Of a stretch of DNA of 64,000 bases, positions 35,807-44,396 are shown in pieces. The DNA lies in the NCBI RefSeq assembly GCF_042466665.1, contig NZ_CP162102.1, positions 7,378,001 through 7,442,000 on the forward strand, in the 5' to 3' direction. Position numbers and translations under genes: made by a program. This DNA is from Peterkaempfera podocarpi (GTDB lineage: Bacteria; Actinomycetota; Actinomycetes; Streptomycetales; Streptomycetaceae). The stretch's first letter is position 1, and every line of letters begins with the position of its first letter. The notes below the pieces were generated by a model. It was not told the DNA's origin, searched no databases, and worked only from the letters and a program-made list of their open reading frames with translations.

Positions 35807-36505
35807 ATGCGAACCATCGGCCTGATCGGCGGAATGAGCTGGGAGTCGACAGCCGAGTACTACCGGCTGCTCAACCGTTTCACAGGCGAGCGGCTGGGCG
35901 GCCTCCACTCGGCGAAGTGCGTGCTGTACTCCGTGGACTTCGCGGAGATCGAGCGGCTCCAGGTCGCCGGGGCGTGGGAGGAGGCCGGCGCACTGCTGGC
36001 CGAAGCCGCCAGGGCGGTCGAGTCCGCCGGGGCGGACCTGCTGCTGATCTGCACCAACACCATGCACAAGGTCGCCGACCAGGTGGCCGCGGCCGTCGGC
36101 ATCCCACTGCTGCACCTCGCCGACACCACGGCGGAGGCGGTGCGGGCGGAGGGCCTGGGCAGGGTGGGACTGCTCGGCACCGCCTTCACCATGGAGCAGG
36201 ACTTCTACCGCGGCCGGCTGGAGGGTCACGGGCTGAAGGTGCTGGTGCCGGCGGCGGAGGGTCGGAGCACCGTCCACCGGGTGATCTACGAGGAGCTGTG
36301 TCTCGGCATCGTGCGGGAGGAGTCCCGCGACGCCTACCGGGCCGTGATCCGCGACCTCGTGGCCGCCGGAGCCGAGGGGATCGTGCTCGGCTGCACCGAG
36401 ATCGAGCTGCTGATCCGGCCCGAGGACAGTCCGGTGCCGATCTTCCGCACCACCCGCCTGCATGCCGAGGCGGCCGTCGCGGCGGCCCTCGCCGAGGACG
36501 CATAG
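35807..36505 (+). CDS. aspartate/glutamate racemase family protein
   Basis: 232 residues, ATG at 35807. Two-fold Asp/Glu racemase pattern: MRTIGLIGGMSWESTAEYYRLLN, LLLICTNTMHKVAD (first catalytic Cys) and GIVLGCTEIELLI (second catalytic Cys). Both Cys are present, so racemisation of aspartate or a relative is expected; it resembles the RacX/YgeA subgroup. No ribosome site; GACAGT lies 6 bases upstream as a possible -10 of a leaderless message. Divergent from the Ada-AlkA gene. Confidence 0.88.
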   Translation: MRTIGLIGGMSWESTAEYYRLLNRFTGERLGGLHSAKCVLYSVDFAEIERLQVAGAWEEAGALLAEAARAVESAGADLLLICTNTMHKVADQVAAAVGIPLLHLADTTAEAVRAEGLGRVGLLGTAFTMEQDFYRGRLEGHGLKVLVPAAEGRSTVHRVIYEELCLGIVREESRDAYRAVIRDLVAAGAEGIVLGCTEIELLIRPEDSPVPIFRTTRLHAEAAVAAALAEDA

Positions 36506-36523
36506 TCCGCGGTCCGCCCGCCA

Positions 36524-37456
36524 TCAGCTCGCGCGGGAGCGGGGCGGCTCGGCGGGGAAGTGCTGCTTCAGCTCGTCCACGACCGCCTGGACGGCCGGGG
36601 AGACCCAGCGTCTGCGGTGGCGCGCCAGCTGCACCGGGACGTCGGGGAGCGGCGGCCCTGCGACGACCGCCAGCCGGCCCTCGTCCAGCGCGGCCCGGAC
36701 GGTGACCCGGGGCAGCACGGTCAGGCCCAGTCCCGCAGCCACACAGGACCGGGCGGCCTCGATGCTGCCGAACCGGGTGAGCCGGGTGGGGGCTTCGCCC
36801 GCCGCCGACAGTTGCCGGGCGAGCCGGTCGCTGTAGGAACAGCCCTGCTCATGCAGGAAGAAGGACTCCTGGGCGAGCTCCGCCCAGGTCGCGGTGGAGT
36901 CCCGACGGGCGGCCAGGGGGTGGTCCGGTGCGCAGACGAGGACCAGCGCCTCCCGTCCGAGGCGCTTGACGACCACATCGGGGACGTCCACCTCCTCCTC
37001 CAGAAGCAGCGCGAGGTCCAGCTCGCCCGCGCGCAGCCCCTCCACCGCGGCTGCGGTGCCCACCGGGCGGAGATCGACATCCACCTCCGGGTGGCGGCGG
37101 CGCAGAGCGGCCACCACACCGGGCAGCCGTGCGGCGCACATGGTCTCGCCCGCCCCCACAGCCACCCTTCCGGCCACCGGGCCCTCGGCGGCCGCGACCG
37201 AGCGCAGGCGCGCCTCCGCCTCCAGGACCCGCTCCGCCTCGGCCAGCAGCCGTCGCCCGGCCCCGGTGACCAGCGCACCTCTCGGCAGGCGGTCGAAGAG
37301 CGGAGCGCCCAGCTCCTTCTCCAGCGCGCGGATCTGCACGGTCACCGTGGACTGGGCGAGATGCAGCTCAGCGGCCGCGGCGGTGAAGCTGCCGGTGCGG
37401 GCCAGCACGGCGAAGGTGCGAAGAAGGCGGGTGTCCACGGTTGCCATCGTAGACAT
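36524..37456 (-). CDS. LysR-family transcriptional regulator
   Basis: 310 residues from the ATG at 37456 (an ATG at 37447 is equally possible). N-terminal HTH TRLLRTFAVLARTGSFTAAAAELHLAQSTVTVQIRALEKELGAPLFDRLPRG is canonical; the effector domain runs GRVAVGAGETMCAARLPGVVAALRRRHPEVDVDLRPVG to GLGLTVLPRVTVRAALDEGRLAVV. Divergently transcribed from the PhzF-like gene with a perfect palindrome covering its own start, so autoregulation and control of the PhzF gene are likely. Confidence 0.9.
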   Translation of the reverse strand: MSTMATVDTRLLRTFAVLARTGSFTAAAAELHLAQSTVTVQIRALEKELGAPLFDRLPRGALVTGAGRRLLAEAERVLEAEARLRSVAAAEGPVAGRVAVGAGETMCAARLPGVVAALRRRHPEVDVDLRPVGTAAAVEGLRAGELDLALLLEEEVDVPDVVVKRLGREALVLVCAPDHPLAARRDSTATWAELAQESFFLHEQGCSYSDRLARQLSAAGEAPTRLTRFGSIEAARSCVAAGLGLTVLPRVTVRAALDEGRLAVVAGPPLPDVPVQLARHRRRWVSPAVQAVVDELKQHFPAEPPRSRAS

Positions 37457-37472
37457 CGATCGATCCGATCGA
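37456..37472. promoter_or_regulatory. candidate LysR operator
   Basis: TCGATCG-ATC-CGATCGA, a perfect 7+7 inverted repeat that abuts the regulator's start codon, followed by further GATC-rich sequence to 37480. Size is close to the T-N11-A geometry of LysR sites. Confidence 0.6.
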
Positions 37473-37518
37473 GATCAATCGTTTGTCATGATGCGAGCGA
37501 GGTGGAAACGTAGGTGTC

Positions 37519-38396
37519 ATGAACGCCGACACCACAGCCGACATCCTCACCGCCGACACCCTGCGGTACGCCGCCTTCACCGCCGACCCGGCCGGGGGCA
37601 ACCCCGCGGGTGTGGTCCTGGACGCCTCCGGGCTCGACGACGCGGAGATGCTTGCACTCGCCGCCGAGGTGGGCTTCTCCGAGACCGCCTTCGTCACCGC
37701 GGCCGACCTGCCGCAGCGGCGCTTCTCGGTGCGGTACTTCAGCCCGCTCGCGGAGGTGGCGTTCTGCGGCCACGCCACCATCGCGACCGCCGTGGCGCTG
37801 GCCGACCGCATCGGGCCGGGTGACCTGCTGCTCGACACCCCGGCGGGGGAGATCCCGGTGACGACGGCCGCGGACAGCTCCGGCACGGTCCGTGCGACGC
37901 TCACCAGCGTCGCGACCGCCTCCCGCCCGGCCGAGCCCGCCGAGGTCGACGCGGCTCTGGTCGCGCTCGGCTGGGGGAGGGGCGATCTGACCCCGAACTG
38001 CCGCCGCACGTCTCCTTCGGCGGGGTACGGCATCTGGTGCTGGCGGCCGGTTCGCGGGCCAGGCTGGGTGACCTGGACTACGACTTCGACGGTCTCGCCG
38101 AGGTGATGCAGCGGTACGGCTGGACCACCCTCCAGCTGGTGTGGCGCGGGGCCGAGCGGGAGTTCCATGTGCGCGATCCCTTCCCGGTCGGCGGCGTGGT
38201 GGAGGACCCTGCGACCGGTGCGGCCGCAGCCGCGTTCGGCGGCTATCTGCGTACCCTCGGGCTGGTGCGGGAGCCGGTGAGGATCACGCTCCGCCAGGGC
38301 GAGGACATGGGCCGTCCCAGCAGGCTGCTGGTCGATGTCGACCCGGACGACACCCGGGTGCGGGTGAGCGGCGAGGCGGTGCCGATCGGCGGCTGA
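37519..38396 (+). CDS. PhzF-family isomerase/epimerase, broken by one missing base
   Basis: Start ATG at 37519 with AGGTG upstream. The first half (LRYAAFTADPAGGNPAGVVLD, LALAAEVGFSETAFVT with the catalytic Glu, FSVRYFSPLAEVAFCGHATIATAVAL) is in one frame up to about 37989. The second half (LAAGSRARLGDLDYDFDGLAEVM, EFHVRDPFPVGGVVEDPATGAAAAAFGGYLR and the terminal RLLVDVDPDDTRVRVSGEAV) is in the next. Restoring one base between 37987 and 37991 (CTG-GAC-CCC) joins them into a 292-residue protein of normal PhzF length, with no conserved motif lost. Consensus error is the simplest explanation. Substrate unknown; likely controlled by the divergent LysR regulator. Confidence 0.85.
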
Positions 38397-38507
38397 GCCG
38401 GCGCTGGTCCGACGCTTCCCGCCCGGCGTGCGACGGTCCCCCAGCCGTCGGCCGGGAGGTACCCCCGGGCGCGGCACTCTCCGTCCTCGCCTGCCATCGG
38501 GCAGGAC

Positions 38508-38543
38508 AGGCCCTTCCCTGCCGCTTCCGGCGAGGAAGGGCCT
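38508..38543 (+). terminator. terminator downstream of the PhzF gene
   Basis: A 10-bp stem AGGCCCTTCC/GGAAGGGCCT around a 16-base loop, followed by TTGCCTT. Confidence 0.7.
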
Positions 38544-38750
38544 TTGCCTTGCCCGGTTCCGGCGAGGAGAGGCCCTGCACCCGACGCCGCACGCCTTACC
38601 GGCGTGAAGTGTCAGTCAAGCCCTGGGCCGTGCCGGGGGCGCAGTCCGGGCCTGTGGCGCCCCGTTCGTCGCCGCAGGCCAAGGGCGTCACCTGCCCCCA
38701 GCTGTAGCGGCCATGACGCATCATCAGCGGGTGGCCGCCGCTCTGTGCAT

Positions 38751-38806
38751 CCACCACCGCATCGCGCCACCACCGCATCGCGCCACCACCGCATCGCGCC
38801 ACCACC
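38751..38806. repeat. 16-bp tandem repeat, 3.5 copies
   Basis: CCACCACCGCATCGCG at 38751, 38767 and 38783, then CCACCACC. Perfect copies, intergenic. Confidence 0.93.
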
Positions 38807-39088
38807 TCGGCGTCCTGCAATCCCGGGGACTTGGCGCCTCCCGTGACCGTCCGGACCGTTGAGCCCGCGGCCCCGCCCCGCTCCGCCGGCCTGCGGGATG
38901 CCCCTGTCGCACGGGTGGGTCGGCTGCCCGGTCGGTGCGGGACCGTCCGCCGACCGGCCGGTGTCCGCGCCTCGGCGGCTGCGGGCACGGCGCCGACCGC
39001 AGCATCGCGGCCACGATGGTCTTCTGATCGAACGTCAGTCGATGACTTCCCGAATTCTTGACGCGTTCAGTCACGTGTCGTACCGTCC

Positions 39089-39119
39089 GTTCAAGTACAC
39101 GAACAGAGTTCATACTCTG
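39089..39119 (+). promoter_or_regulatory. pectate lyase promoter/operator region
   Basis: GTTC-N8-GAAC (39089-39104) is followed directly by CAGAGT-TCAT-ACTCTG (39104-39119), two short inverted repeats about 100 bases before the start. TTCAAG (39090-39095) and TACTCT (39113-39118), 17 bases apart, could be the -35 and -10, so the inverted repeats would overlap the promoter. Confidence 0.5.
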
Positions 39120-39220
39120 GAACGCGCGAGGCAGTCGGCAGTGCCCTGACCTTCCCGCCGCACCAAACCCACCCCATTGGTTCCTGCGGCGAGCACCGCA
39201 GGCGGTGAAAGGAACAGATC

Positions 39221-40759
39221 GTGCGCATCAGAAGCACCCTTGTTCGCAGGCGCCGGGGCCGAGCGCCCTCCGTCCTGGTCGCGGTTCTGGCGCTGATCGC
39301 CGCGGCCATGACCGCGCTGCTCGCAGGCGGCTCCGCCGCGGCCGCCCCGGCGGCCGGCGCATACAGCCTGAAGAACGCCGCCAGCGGGCTCTGCCTGGAG
39401 GTGCCCGGTTCCAGCACGGCCGACGGTACCCAACTGGTCCAGAACTCCTGCAACAACGCGGCCGCCCAGACCTGGCAGCTCAATGCGGCCGGCAGCGGCT
39501 ACACACTGGCGGCCGGGAACAGCGGCAAGTGCGCCGGGGTCAAGGACGCGTCCACCAGCGCGGGCAAGGCCGTCGAGCAGCAGACCTGCAACGGCAGTGC
39601 CACCCAGAACTGGACGCTCGCCCTGGTCAGCGGCAGCACCTACCAGGTCGTCAACAGCAACGGCGGCAAGTGCCTCAACACCAAGGACAACTCCACCGCG
39701 GCCGGCGCACTGGTCCAGCAGAACTCCTGCGACTCGGTGACCAGCAAGAGCTGGACGCTCACCGCGGCGTCCTCCACCCCGCCGACCACGCCCCCCACCA
39801 CCCCGCCGACCACACCTCCCACCACGCCCCCGACCACCCCGCCGCAGTCCGGCGCCGGTCTGGTCGGCTGGGCCACCCAGAACGGCGGGACCACCGGCGG
39901 TGCCGGCGGCAGCACCGTCACCGTCACCTCGATCGACGCGCTCAACACCGCTGTCGCGGCCGGCGGCCCGGAGATCATCCGGGTGAACGGCAACTTCAGC
40001 TGCTCCGCGGATGTCCGGGTCGCCTCGGACAAGACGATCCTCGGGGTGGGAGCGAGCTCCGGTCTGACCGGCTGCGGAATCAACGCGCGCAATGTGCACA
40101 ACGTGATCATCCGCAATATGAAGATCTCCAAGGTGCTCGCGGGCAACGGCAACGGTGACGCGATCCACATCGAGGGCTCGACCAACCTGTGGATCGACCA
40201 CAACGACCTGTCGAGCGACCTCAGCCACGACATCGACTACTACGACGGTCTGCTCGACATCACCCACGCGGCCGACTACATCACGGTCTCCTGGAACATC
40301 CTCCACGACCACTTCAAGTGCTCGCTGGTCGGACACAGCGACAGCAACGCCTCCGAGGACACCGGGCACCTGCGGGTGACGTACCACCACAACGAGTTCA
40401 GCAACTGCTACGAGCGCAACCCCCGGGTGCGCTTCGGCACCGCGGTGCATGTGTTCAACAACTACTACACGATGGGCGGCGGCCCCGACCACTACAGCTA
40501 CGCCATCGCCTCGACGGAGAACGCCGGGGTGCTGGTCGAGGGCAACTACTTCGAGAACATCACCGACCCGACCCACCTCGGTGAGGGCAGCTCCAGCGCC
40601 GGCAGCATCGTGGCGCGCAACAACGTCCTGGTGAACTCGGGCGCGATCCTGACGTCGGGCAGCGTCGGCAGCATCCCGTACTCCTACACCGTCGACGACC
40701 CCAACACGGTGAAGTCGACCGTGAGCTCGGGCGCCGGCACCGGCAAGATCACCACCTGA
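39221..40759 (+). CDS. secreted pectate lyase (PL1) with CBM13 ricin-type lectin domain
   Basis: 512 residues, GTG at 39221 with AAAGGA 7 bases upstream. Signal peptide to about residue 46 (ALLAGGSAAAAPAAG). A ricin B-type CBM13 trefoil follows (about 47-183): YSLKNAASGLCLEVPGSST, then three QxW-type repeats (AAQTWQL, ATQNWTL, TSKSWTL). A (PPTT) linker of about six units leads to the parallel beta-helix lyase: GNFSCSADVRVASDKTILGVG, NVIIRNMKISKVL, DAIHIEGSTNLWIDHNDLSSD (calcium Asp), LLDITHAADYITVSWNILHDHFK, LRVTYHHNEFSNCYERNPRVRFGTAVHVFNNYY (catalytic Arg in NPRVRFG). It cleaves polygalacturonate outside the cell. Complete and monocistronic. Confidence 0.95.
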   Translation: MRIRSTLVRRRRGRAPSVLVAVLALIAAAMTALLAGGSAAAAPAAGAYSLKNAASGLCLEVPGSSTADGTQLVQNSCNNAAAQTWQLNAAGSGYTLAAGNSGKCAGVKDASTSAGKAVEQQTCNGSATQNWTLALVSGSTYQVVNSNGGKCLNTKDNSTAAGALVQQNSCDSVTSKSWTLTAASSTPPTTPPTTPPTTPPTTPPTTPPQSGAGLVGWATQNGGTTGGAGGSTVTVTSIDALNTAVAAGGPEIIRVNGNFSCSADVRVASDKTILGVGASSGLTGCGINARNVHNVIIRNMKISKVLAGNGNGDAIHIEGSTNLWIDHNDLSSDLSHDIDYYDGLLDITHAADYITVSWNILHDHFKCSLVGHSDSNASEDTGHLRVTYHHNEFSNCYERNPRVRFGTAVHVFNNYYTMGGGPDHYSYAIASTENAGVLVEGNYFENITDPTHLGEGSSSAGSIVARNNVLVNSGAILTSGSVGSIPYSYTVDDPNTVKSTVSSGAGTGKITT

Positions 40760-40778
40760 GGGACCGTCATGGCATGAC

Positions 40779-40815
40779 CTGCGCCCCGAGGCCGGTGGAC
40801 GGCCCCGGGGCGCAG
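40779..40815. terminator. terminator between pectate lyase and HxlR genes
   Basis: CTGCGCCCC...GGGGCGCAG with an inner GGCC/GGCC extension and one mismatch; lies between convergent stops and may serve both genes. Confidence 0.7.
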
Positions 40816-40825
40816 CGTCGTACGG

Positions 40826-41221
40826 TCAGCGGGCGGGAGCGGCATCGTGGTCGTGCCGGGCCTGCTCGACCTTGTCCAGGTTGGCGGTGGCCCAATCGGC
40901 GAGGTGGGCGAAGAGCGGGGCGAGGCTGCGGCCGAGTTCGCTGATCTCGTACTCGACCCGCGGGGGGACCTCCGGGTGGTGGGTGCGCACGATCAGTCCG
41001 TCGCGTTCGAGCTGGCGCAGCCGCTGGGTCAGCACCTTGGGTGTGATCACGGCGATCTGCCGCTGCAGTTCGACGAACCGCTGGCGGCCGTGGGTATGGA
41101 GGGTCCACAGGATCGGTGTGGTCCACCGGCTGAACACGATGTCCACCACCGGACTGATCGGGCAGGCCTGTGCGGGGTCGCCGGCCGCCGCGGCCTCCAT
41201 CCGGATTGCGTTCTCGGCCAT
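40826..41221 (-). CDS. HxlR-family transcriptional regulator
   Basis: 131 residues, ATG at 41221. Typical HxlR winged HTH: CPISPVVDIVFSRWTTPILWTLHTHGRQRFVELQRQIAVITPKVLTQRLRQLERDGLIVRTHHPEVPPRVEYEISELGRSLAPLFAHLADWA. The N-terminal Cys before PISPV is the residue used for redox or aldehyde sensing in several members. No obvious target gene beside it; the upstream neighbour is an unrelated secreted protein. Confidence 0.9.
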   Translation of the reverse strand: MAENAIRMEAAAAGDPAQACPISPVVDIVFSRWTTPILWTLHTHGRQRFVELQRQIAVITPKVLTQRLRQLERDGLIVRTHHPEVPPRVEYEISELGRSLAPLFAHLADWATANLDKVEQARHDHDAAPAR

Positions 41222-41312
41222 GCGGATCCCCCCGGTCGCTTTCCTGCGGATACCCAAGCCTATCGGCCGTGCCGCCGAGGGGGCGGGCACTGCGCGGCGG
41301 CGCAGAACGGCG

Positions 41313-41837
41313 TCAGAAGCACGCTCTGGGCGTCAGATAGGTCTTCGCCGGTGCCCCCGCGGAGGCGAGTTGAAGGACGCCCTGGATGCACGAGAACCGA
41401 GGGGCCGGGCGCCGGCCGTCGGCGCCGGCCGCCTTGAACGAGAAGTCGACGGTGTGCGTCTGCCCGGCTGCGATGCGGTGGAAGAACGGGTCGCCGCCGT
41501 TGGGCTCGTCGGGGATGCGGGTCTCCTTCCCGTCGCGGGTCACCCACTCCCATGCGAGGGCGATGTCCACCGGGAGGCCCTTCCGCTTGACATAGGAGAG
41601 CTTGGTACGGGTCAGCGACCCACCGGGGGTCCGGCATGCCTGGAATCTGAATTCCGCGTTGGTCAGCACAACCCGGGTGTACCCGGTCGAATAGGCAGGC
41701 GGGTCCCCGGAGGGGCACTTCAGCCAGGGGGTACCCGCCGCCTGGGCCGGAACCTCGGCCCCCGCCCAGGTCAGCGCGGAGACGATCGCAGTGACCGCGA
41801 CCACGATGCCGACGGATGTGCGTGGCCGTGCGGACAT
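41313..41837 (-). CDS. secreted hypothetical protein
   Basis: 174 residues, ATG at 41837 with GGAGG 8 bases upstream. Signal peptide MSARPRTSVGIVVAVTAIVSALTWAGAEVPAQAA. The mature part is beta-rich with four Cys (WLKCPS, FQACRTP, FSCIQG, PRACF at the very end), consistent with two disulphides, and contains GYTRVVLTNAEFRFQAC and IAAGQTHTVDFSFKAAG. I do not recognise the family. Monocistronic. Confidence 0.75.
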   Translation of the reverse strand: MSARPRTSVGIVVAVTAIVSALTWAGAEVPAQAAGTPWLKCPSGDPPAYSTGYTRVVLTNAEFRFQACRTPGGSLTRTKLSYVKRKGLPVDIALAWEWVTRDGKETRIPDEPNGGDPFFHRIAAGQTHTVDFSFKAAGADGRRPAPRFSCIQGVLQLASAGAPAKTYLTPRACF

Positions 41838-42057
41838 GGGGATCCTCCAACGTGCTGCGGCGACTCCCGCACCGGGGGACAGACCGGATCGGGCCCATCG
41901 GTCATGCCCAGTGGAACGCCGGGCTGCCCGGGCCGCAACTCGGCTGTGCGGCCCGGGCGGGGGCCCGCACACCCGGGCGGGGGCACCGTCCGGCCCCGTC
42001 CCGTCCTCGCGGCAGCGACCGCGAGGACGGGACGGGGGCCGCCTGTGACGTCGTGGC

Positions 42058-43473
42058 TCAGGCCCCGCCCCCAGGCGCGGTGCCGGTGAGCAGAGACGCT
42101 GCCGCACCGAGGTCGAGCTGGTCGACGCGCACCGCCGCACCGCTCGCGAGCGACCGGTTGGCGGCCAGGCCGACCACCACCGAGGTGACGCCGTCCCGCC
42201 AGGACGCCGCATGGCCGAGCGGGTCCTCCCCCGCGCCGACGAACAGGTCGTGGAGCAGCACGGCGTCGCCGCCGCCATGGCCGCCGTCGGCCTGGGGGAT
42301 CGCCACCTCGCGGGCCGGCTCGAAGTGGCGCTGCACGACGAGCCGCTCACTCACGGGGCGCTCCTTGTCGTCGGCGACGAGGTCGGGGCGGGCGCTGGGG
42401 TCGATGATCACCCGGCCGTCGGCGTCGGTCGTCACGGAACCGCGCTCCACCACGGTGAGTTCGGCGCGGCCCTTGGTGCCGTTGATCCCGACGGTGTACC
42501 CCTCCCACGGCGCGTGCGCATTGAGCGAGTACGCCATGGACGCGCCCGAGGCGTAGTCGACGACCAGGGACATGTTGTCCTCGATGGTGATGCCGGGGTC
42601 GAAGACGTCCTGGTCGCGGCGGTAGCCGTCGTGGTGCTCCTGGTCCAGGTAGAGGGCCTTGTACTGGGGCTCATGGCGCAGGTCGAGGCTGAAGGCGTCG
42701 CGCAGCGGGGAGTCGGTGGTGCCGCGCTCCGGGCGCGGCCCGAGGCCTCGGCTGGCGGCCGCCCGTGCCCCGTAGAACCGCAGCCCGCCGCTGGCGAAGA
42801 CCCGTGCGGGGGTGTCGGCCAGCCACCAGTTCACCAGGTCGAAGTGATGGGAGGACTTGTGCACCAGGAGGCCGCCCGAGTTGGCCTTGTCGCGGTGCCA
42901 GCGGCGGAAGTAGTCGGCGCCGTGGGCGGTGTCCAGCAGCCACTCGAAGTGCACCGAGGTGACCTCGCCGATCTCACCCGAGGCGATGATCTGCTTCAGT
43001 GCGGTGTTGCGGGGGGAGTAGCGGTAGTTGAAGGTGACGGTGACCTTGCGGCCGGTGCGTTCCGCGGCCTCGGCGATCCGGCGGACGCCCTCCGCACTGG
43101 TGGTGAGCGGCTTCTCGACGACCGCGTCGGCGCCGGCCTCCAGGGCCGCCACGACGACGTCCGCATGGGTGAAGTCCGGGGTGGTGACGATGACGCGGTC
43201 GATGGAGTGGCGGCGTACCGCGTCGGCCACGGCGTCGGGGGCGAAGCGGACGGGCGGCACCGCCGGGGCCCGCCGCAGGTGCTCCTCGTAGACGTCGAGC
43301 CGGCCTGGGTTGGTGTCGCACCAGGCCACCAGCTCGGCGACCGGGGAGTGCACCCCGGTGATGGCGTCGATGTACATCTGGGCGCGCGAGCCGGTCCCGA
43401 CCAGGGCGTAGCGCAGCGGCGTGGAGGAGGAGGGCACCTCGGTCCCTTCGTTGGGGTGGTGGGCGGAGGTCAC
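42058..43473 (-). CDS. Gfo/Idh/MocA-family oxidoreductase
   Basis: 471 residues. GTG at 43473 overlaps the permease stop as GTGA. Rossmann start LRYALVGTGSRAQMYIDAI, substrate motif VVEKPLTT (the EKP Lys), GRKVTVTFNYRYSPRNTALKQIIASGEIGEVTSVHFEW, then GGLLVHKSSHHFDLVNWWL with the catalytic HHFDL. The C-terminal half carries a 60-residue insert relative to short members (TTDSPLRDAFSLDLRHEPQYKALYLDQEHHDGY). NAD(P)-dependent oxidation or reduction of a sugar, inositol or glycoside. Last gene of the importer operon, so it should act on the imported sugar. Confidence 0.9.
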   Translation of the reverse strand: MTSAHHPNEGTEVPSSSTPLRYALVGTGSRAQMYIDAITGVHSPVAELVAWCDTNPGRLDVYEEHLRRAPAVPPVRFAPDAVADAVRRHSIDRVIVTTPDFTHADVVVAALEAGADAVVEKPLTTSAEGVRRIAEAAERTGRKVTVTFNYRYSPRNTALKQIIASGEIGEVTSVHFEWLLDTAHGADYFRRWHRDKANSGGLLVHKSSHHFDLVNWWLADTPARVFASGGLRFYGARAAASRGLGPRPERGTTDSPLRDAFSLDLRHEPQYKALYLDQEHHDGYRRDQDVFDPGITIEDNMSLVVDYASGASMAYSLNAHAPWEGYTVGINGTKGRAELTVVERGSVTTDADGRVIIDPSARPDLVADDKERPVSERLVVQRHFEPAREVAIPQADGGHGGGDAVLLHDLFVGAGEDPLGHAASWRDGVTSVVVGLAANRSLASGAAVRVDQLDLGAAASLLTGTAPGGGA

Positions 43474-44396
43474 TTGATGCCGGTCGTCGCGATGCCCCGG
43501 AGCAGCCAGCGCTGACCGACGAGGAAGACCAGGAAGAGCGGCAGGAGGGAGATCACGGACATGGCGAACATGCCGCCGTAGTTGGAGGCCGACTCCGCGT
43601 CCAGGAACGTCCGCAGGGCCAGCGGGGCGGTCCAGTTCTCCTCCTTGGTCAGATAGATGAGCTGACCGAAGAAGTCGTTCCAGGTGCCGATGAAGGTGAA
43701 GATCGCCGTGGTCACCAGGGCGGGGACCATCAGCGGCAGGATCACCTGGAGGAAGATCCGCGGGTGCCCGGCGCCGTCGATACGGGCGGCCTCGTCCAGT
43801 TCACGGGGGATGCCGCGGATGAACTGGACCATGAGGAAGACGAAGAAGGCATCCGTCGCGAGGAACTTCGGGAGGATCAGCGGCAGGAAGGTGTTGAGCA
43901 GGTGGAGCCGGGAGAAGAGCACATACTGCGGGACGATGACGACATGGACCGGCAGCATGATCGTGCCCAGCATGATCGCGAAGAGCAGGTTCCGCCCTCG
44001 GAACCGCAGCCGTGCGAAGGCGTAGGCGGCGAGGGAGCAGGAGAACAGATTGCCGATGATCGCCCCGAGCACCAGTGTCGCCGAGTTGAGCAGGTACTTG
44101 CCGAACGGCGACCCCAGGGCGGTCCAGCCGTTGGAGTAGTTGGCGAGGGTGAGGCCCTTGAGACTCAGCCCCGGCTCCCGGAAGATCAGGTCGCTCGGCC
44201 GGAACGAGCTCAGGACGAGCCAGATGAGCGGGTAGACCATCATCAGGGAGAGGACGACGAGCAGCGTGTGCTTGGCCGCCGCGGTGATGTGCCGTCTGCC
44301 GCGCCGCCGCTGCCGGTCCGGCGCCGTGGGGGTGGTGGCCGGTGCCGGGGTGCCGGCGGGTCCGGCCGACGTCTGCGGGAGGGAATCAGTCGTCAT
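43470..44396 (-). CDS. CUT1 sugar ABC transporter permease (MalG type)
   Basis: 308 residues, ATG at 44396, overlapping the upstream permease by 11 bases. Six membrane segments; Pro/Thr-rich cytoplasmic N-terminus of about 40 residues. The EAA loop is ELDEAARIDGAGHPRIFLQVILPLMVPAL. C-terminus QRWLLRGIATTGIK is typical of MalG-like proteins. Forms the membrane channel with the 44386-45324 permease. No ATPase gene lies in the window; CUT1 systems in Streptomyces usually share the MsiK ATPase encoded elsewhere. Confidence 0.93.
   Translation of the reverse strand: MTTDSLPQTSAGPAGTPAPATTPTAPDRQRRRGRRHITAAAKHTLLVVLSLMMVYPLIWLVLSSFRPSDLIFREPGLSLKGLTLANYSNGWTALGSPFGKYLLNSATLVLGAIIGNLFSCSLAAYAFARLRFRGRNLLFAIMLGTIMLPVHVVIVPQYVLFSRLHLLNTFLPLILPKFLATDAFFVFLMVQFIRGIPRELDEAARIDGAGHPRIFLQVILPLMVPALVTTAIFTFIGTWNDFFGQLIYLTKEENWTAPLALRTFLDAESASNYGGMFAMSVISLLPLFLVFLVGQRWLLRGIATTGIK

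Larger units (their letters stand above)
38397..39220. other. intergenic: terminator, repeat array, pectate lyase control region
   Basis: About 820 bases without a supported gene. It includes the PhzF-gene terminator (38508-38543), the 16-bp repeat (38751-38806) and the promoter area of the pectate lyase (39089-39119). A minus-strand frame whose end reads YSWGQVTPLACGDERGATGPDC was considered as a remnant but not accepted. Confidence 0.55.

Noticed and set aside
38596..38988. Minus-strand frame ending in a plausible domain (YSWGQVTPLACGDERG)
   Set aside because: Most of the frame is the translated 16-bp repeat, and no ribosome site or family could be recognised.
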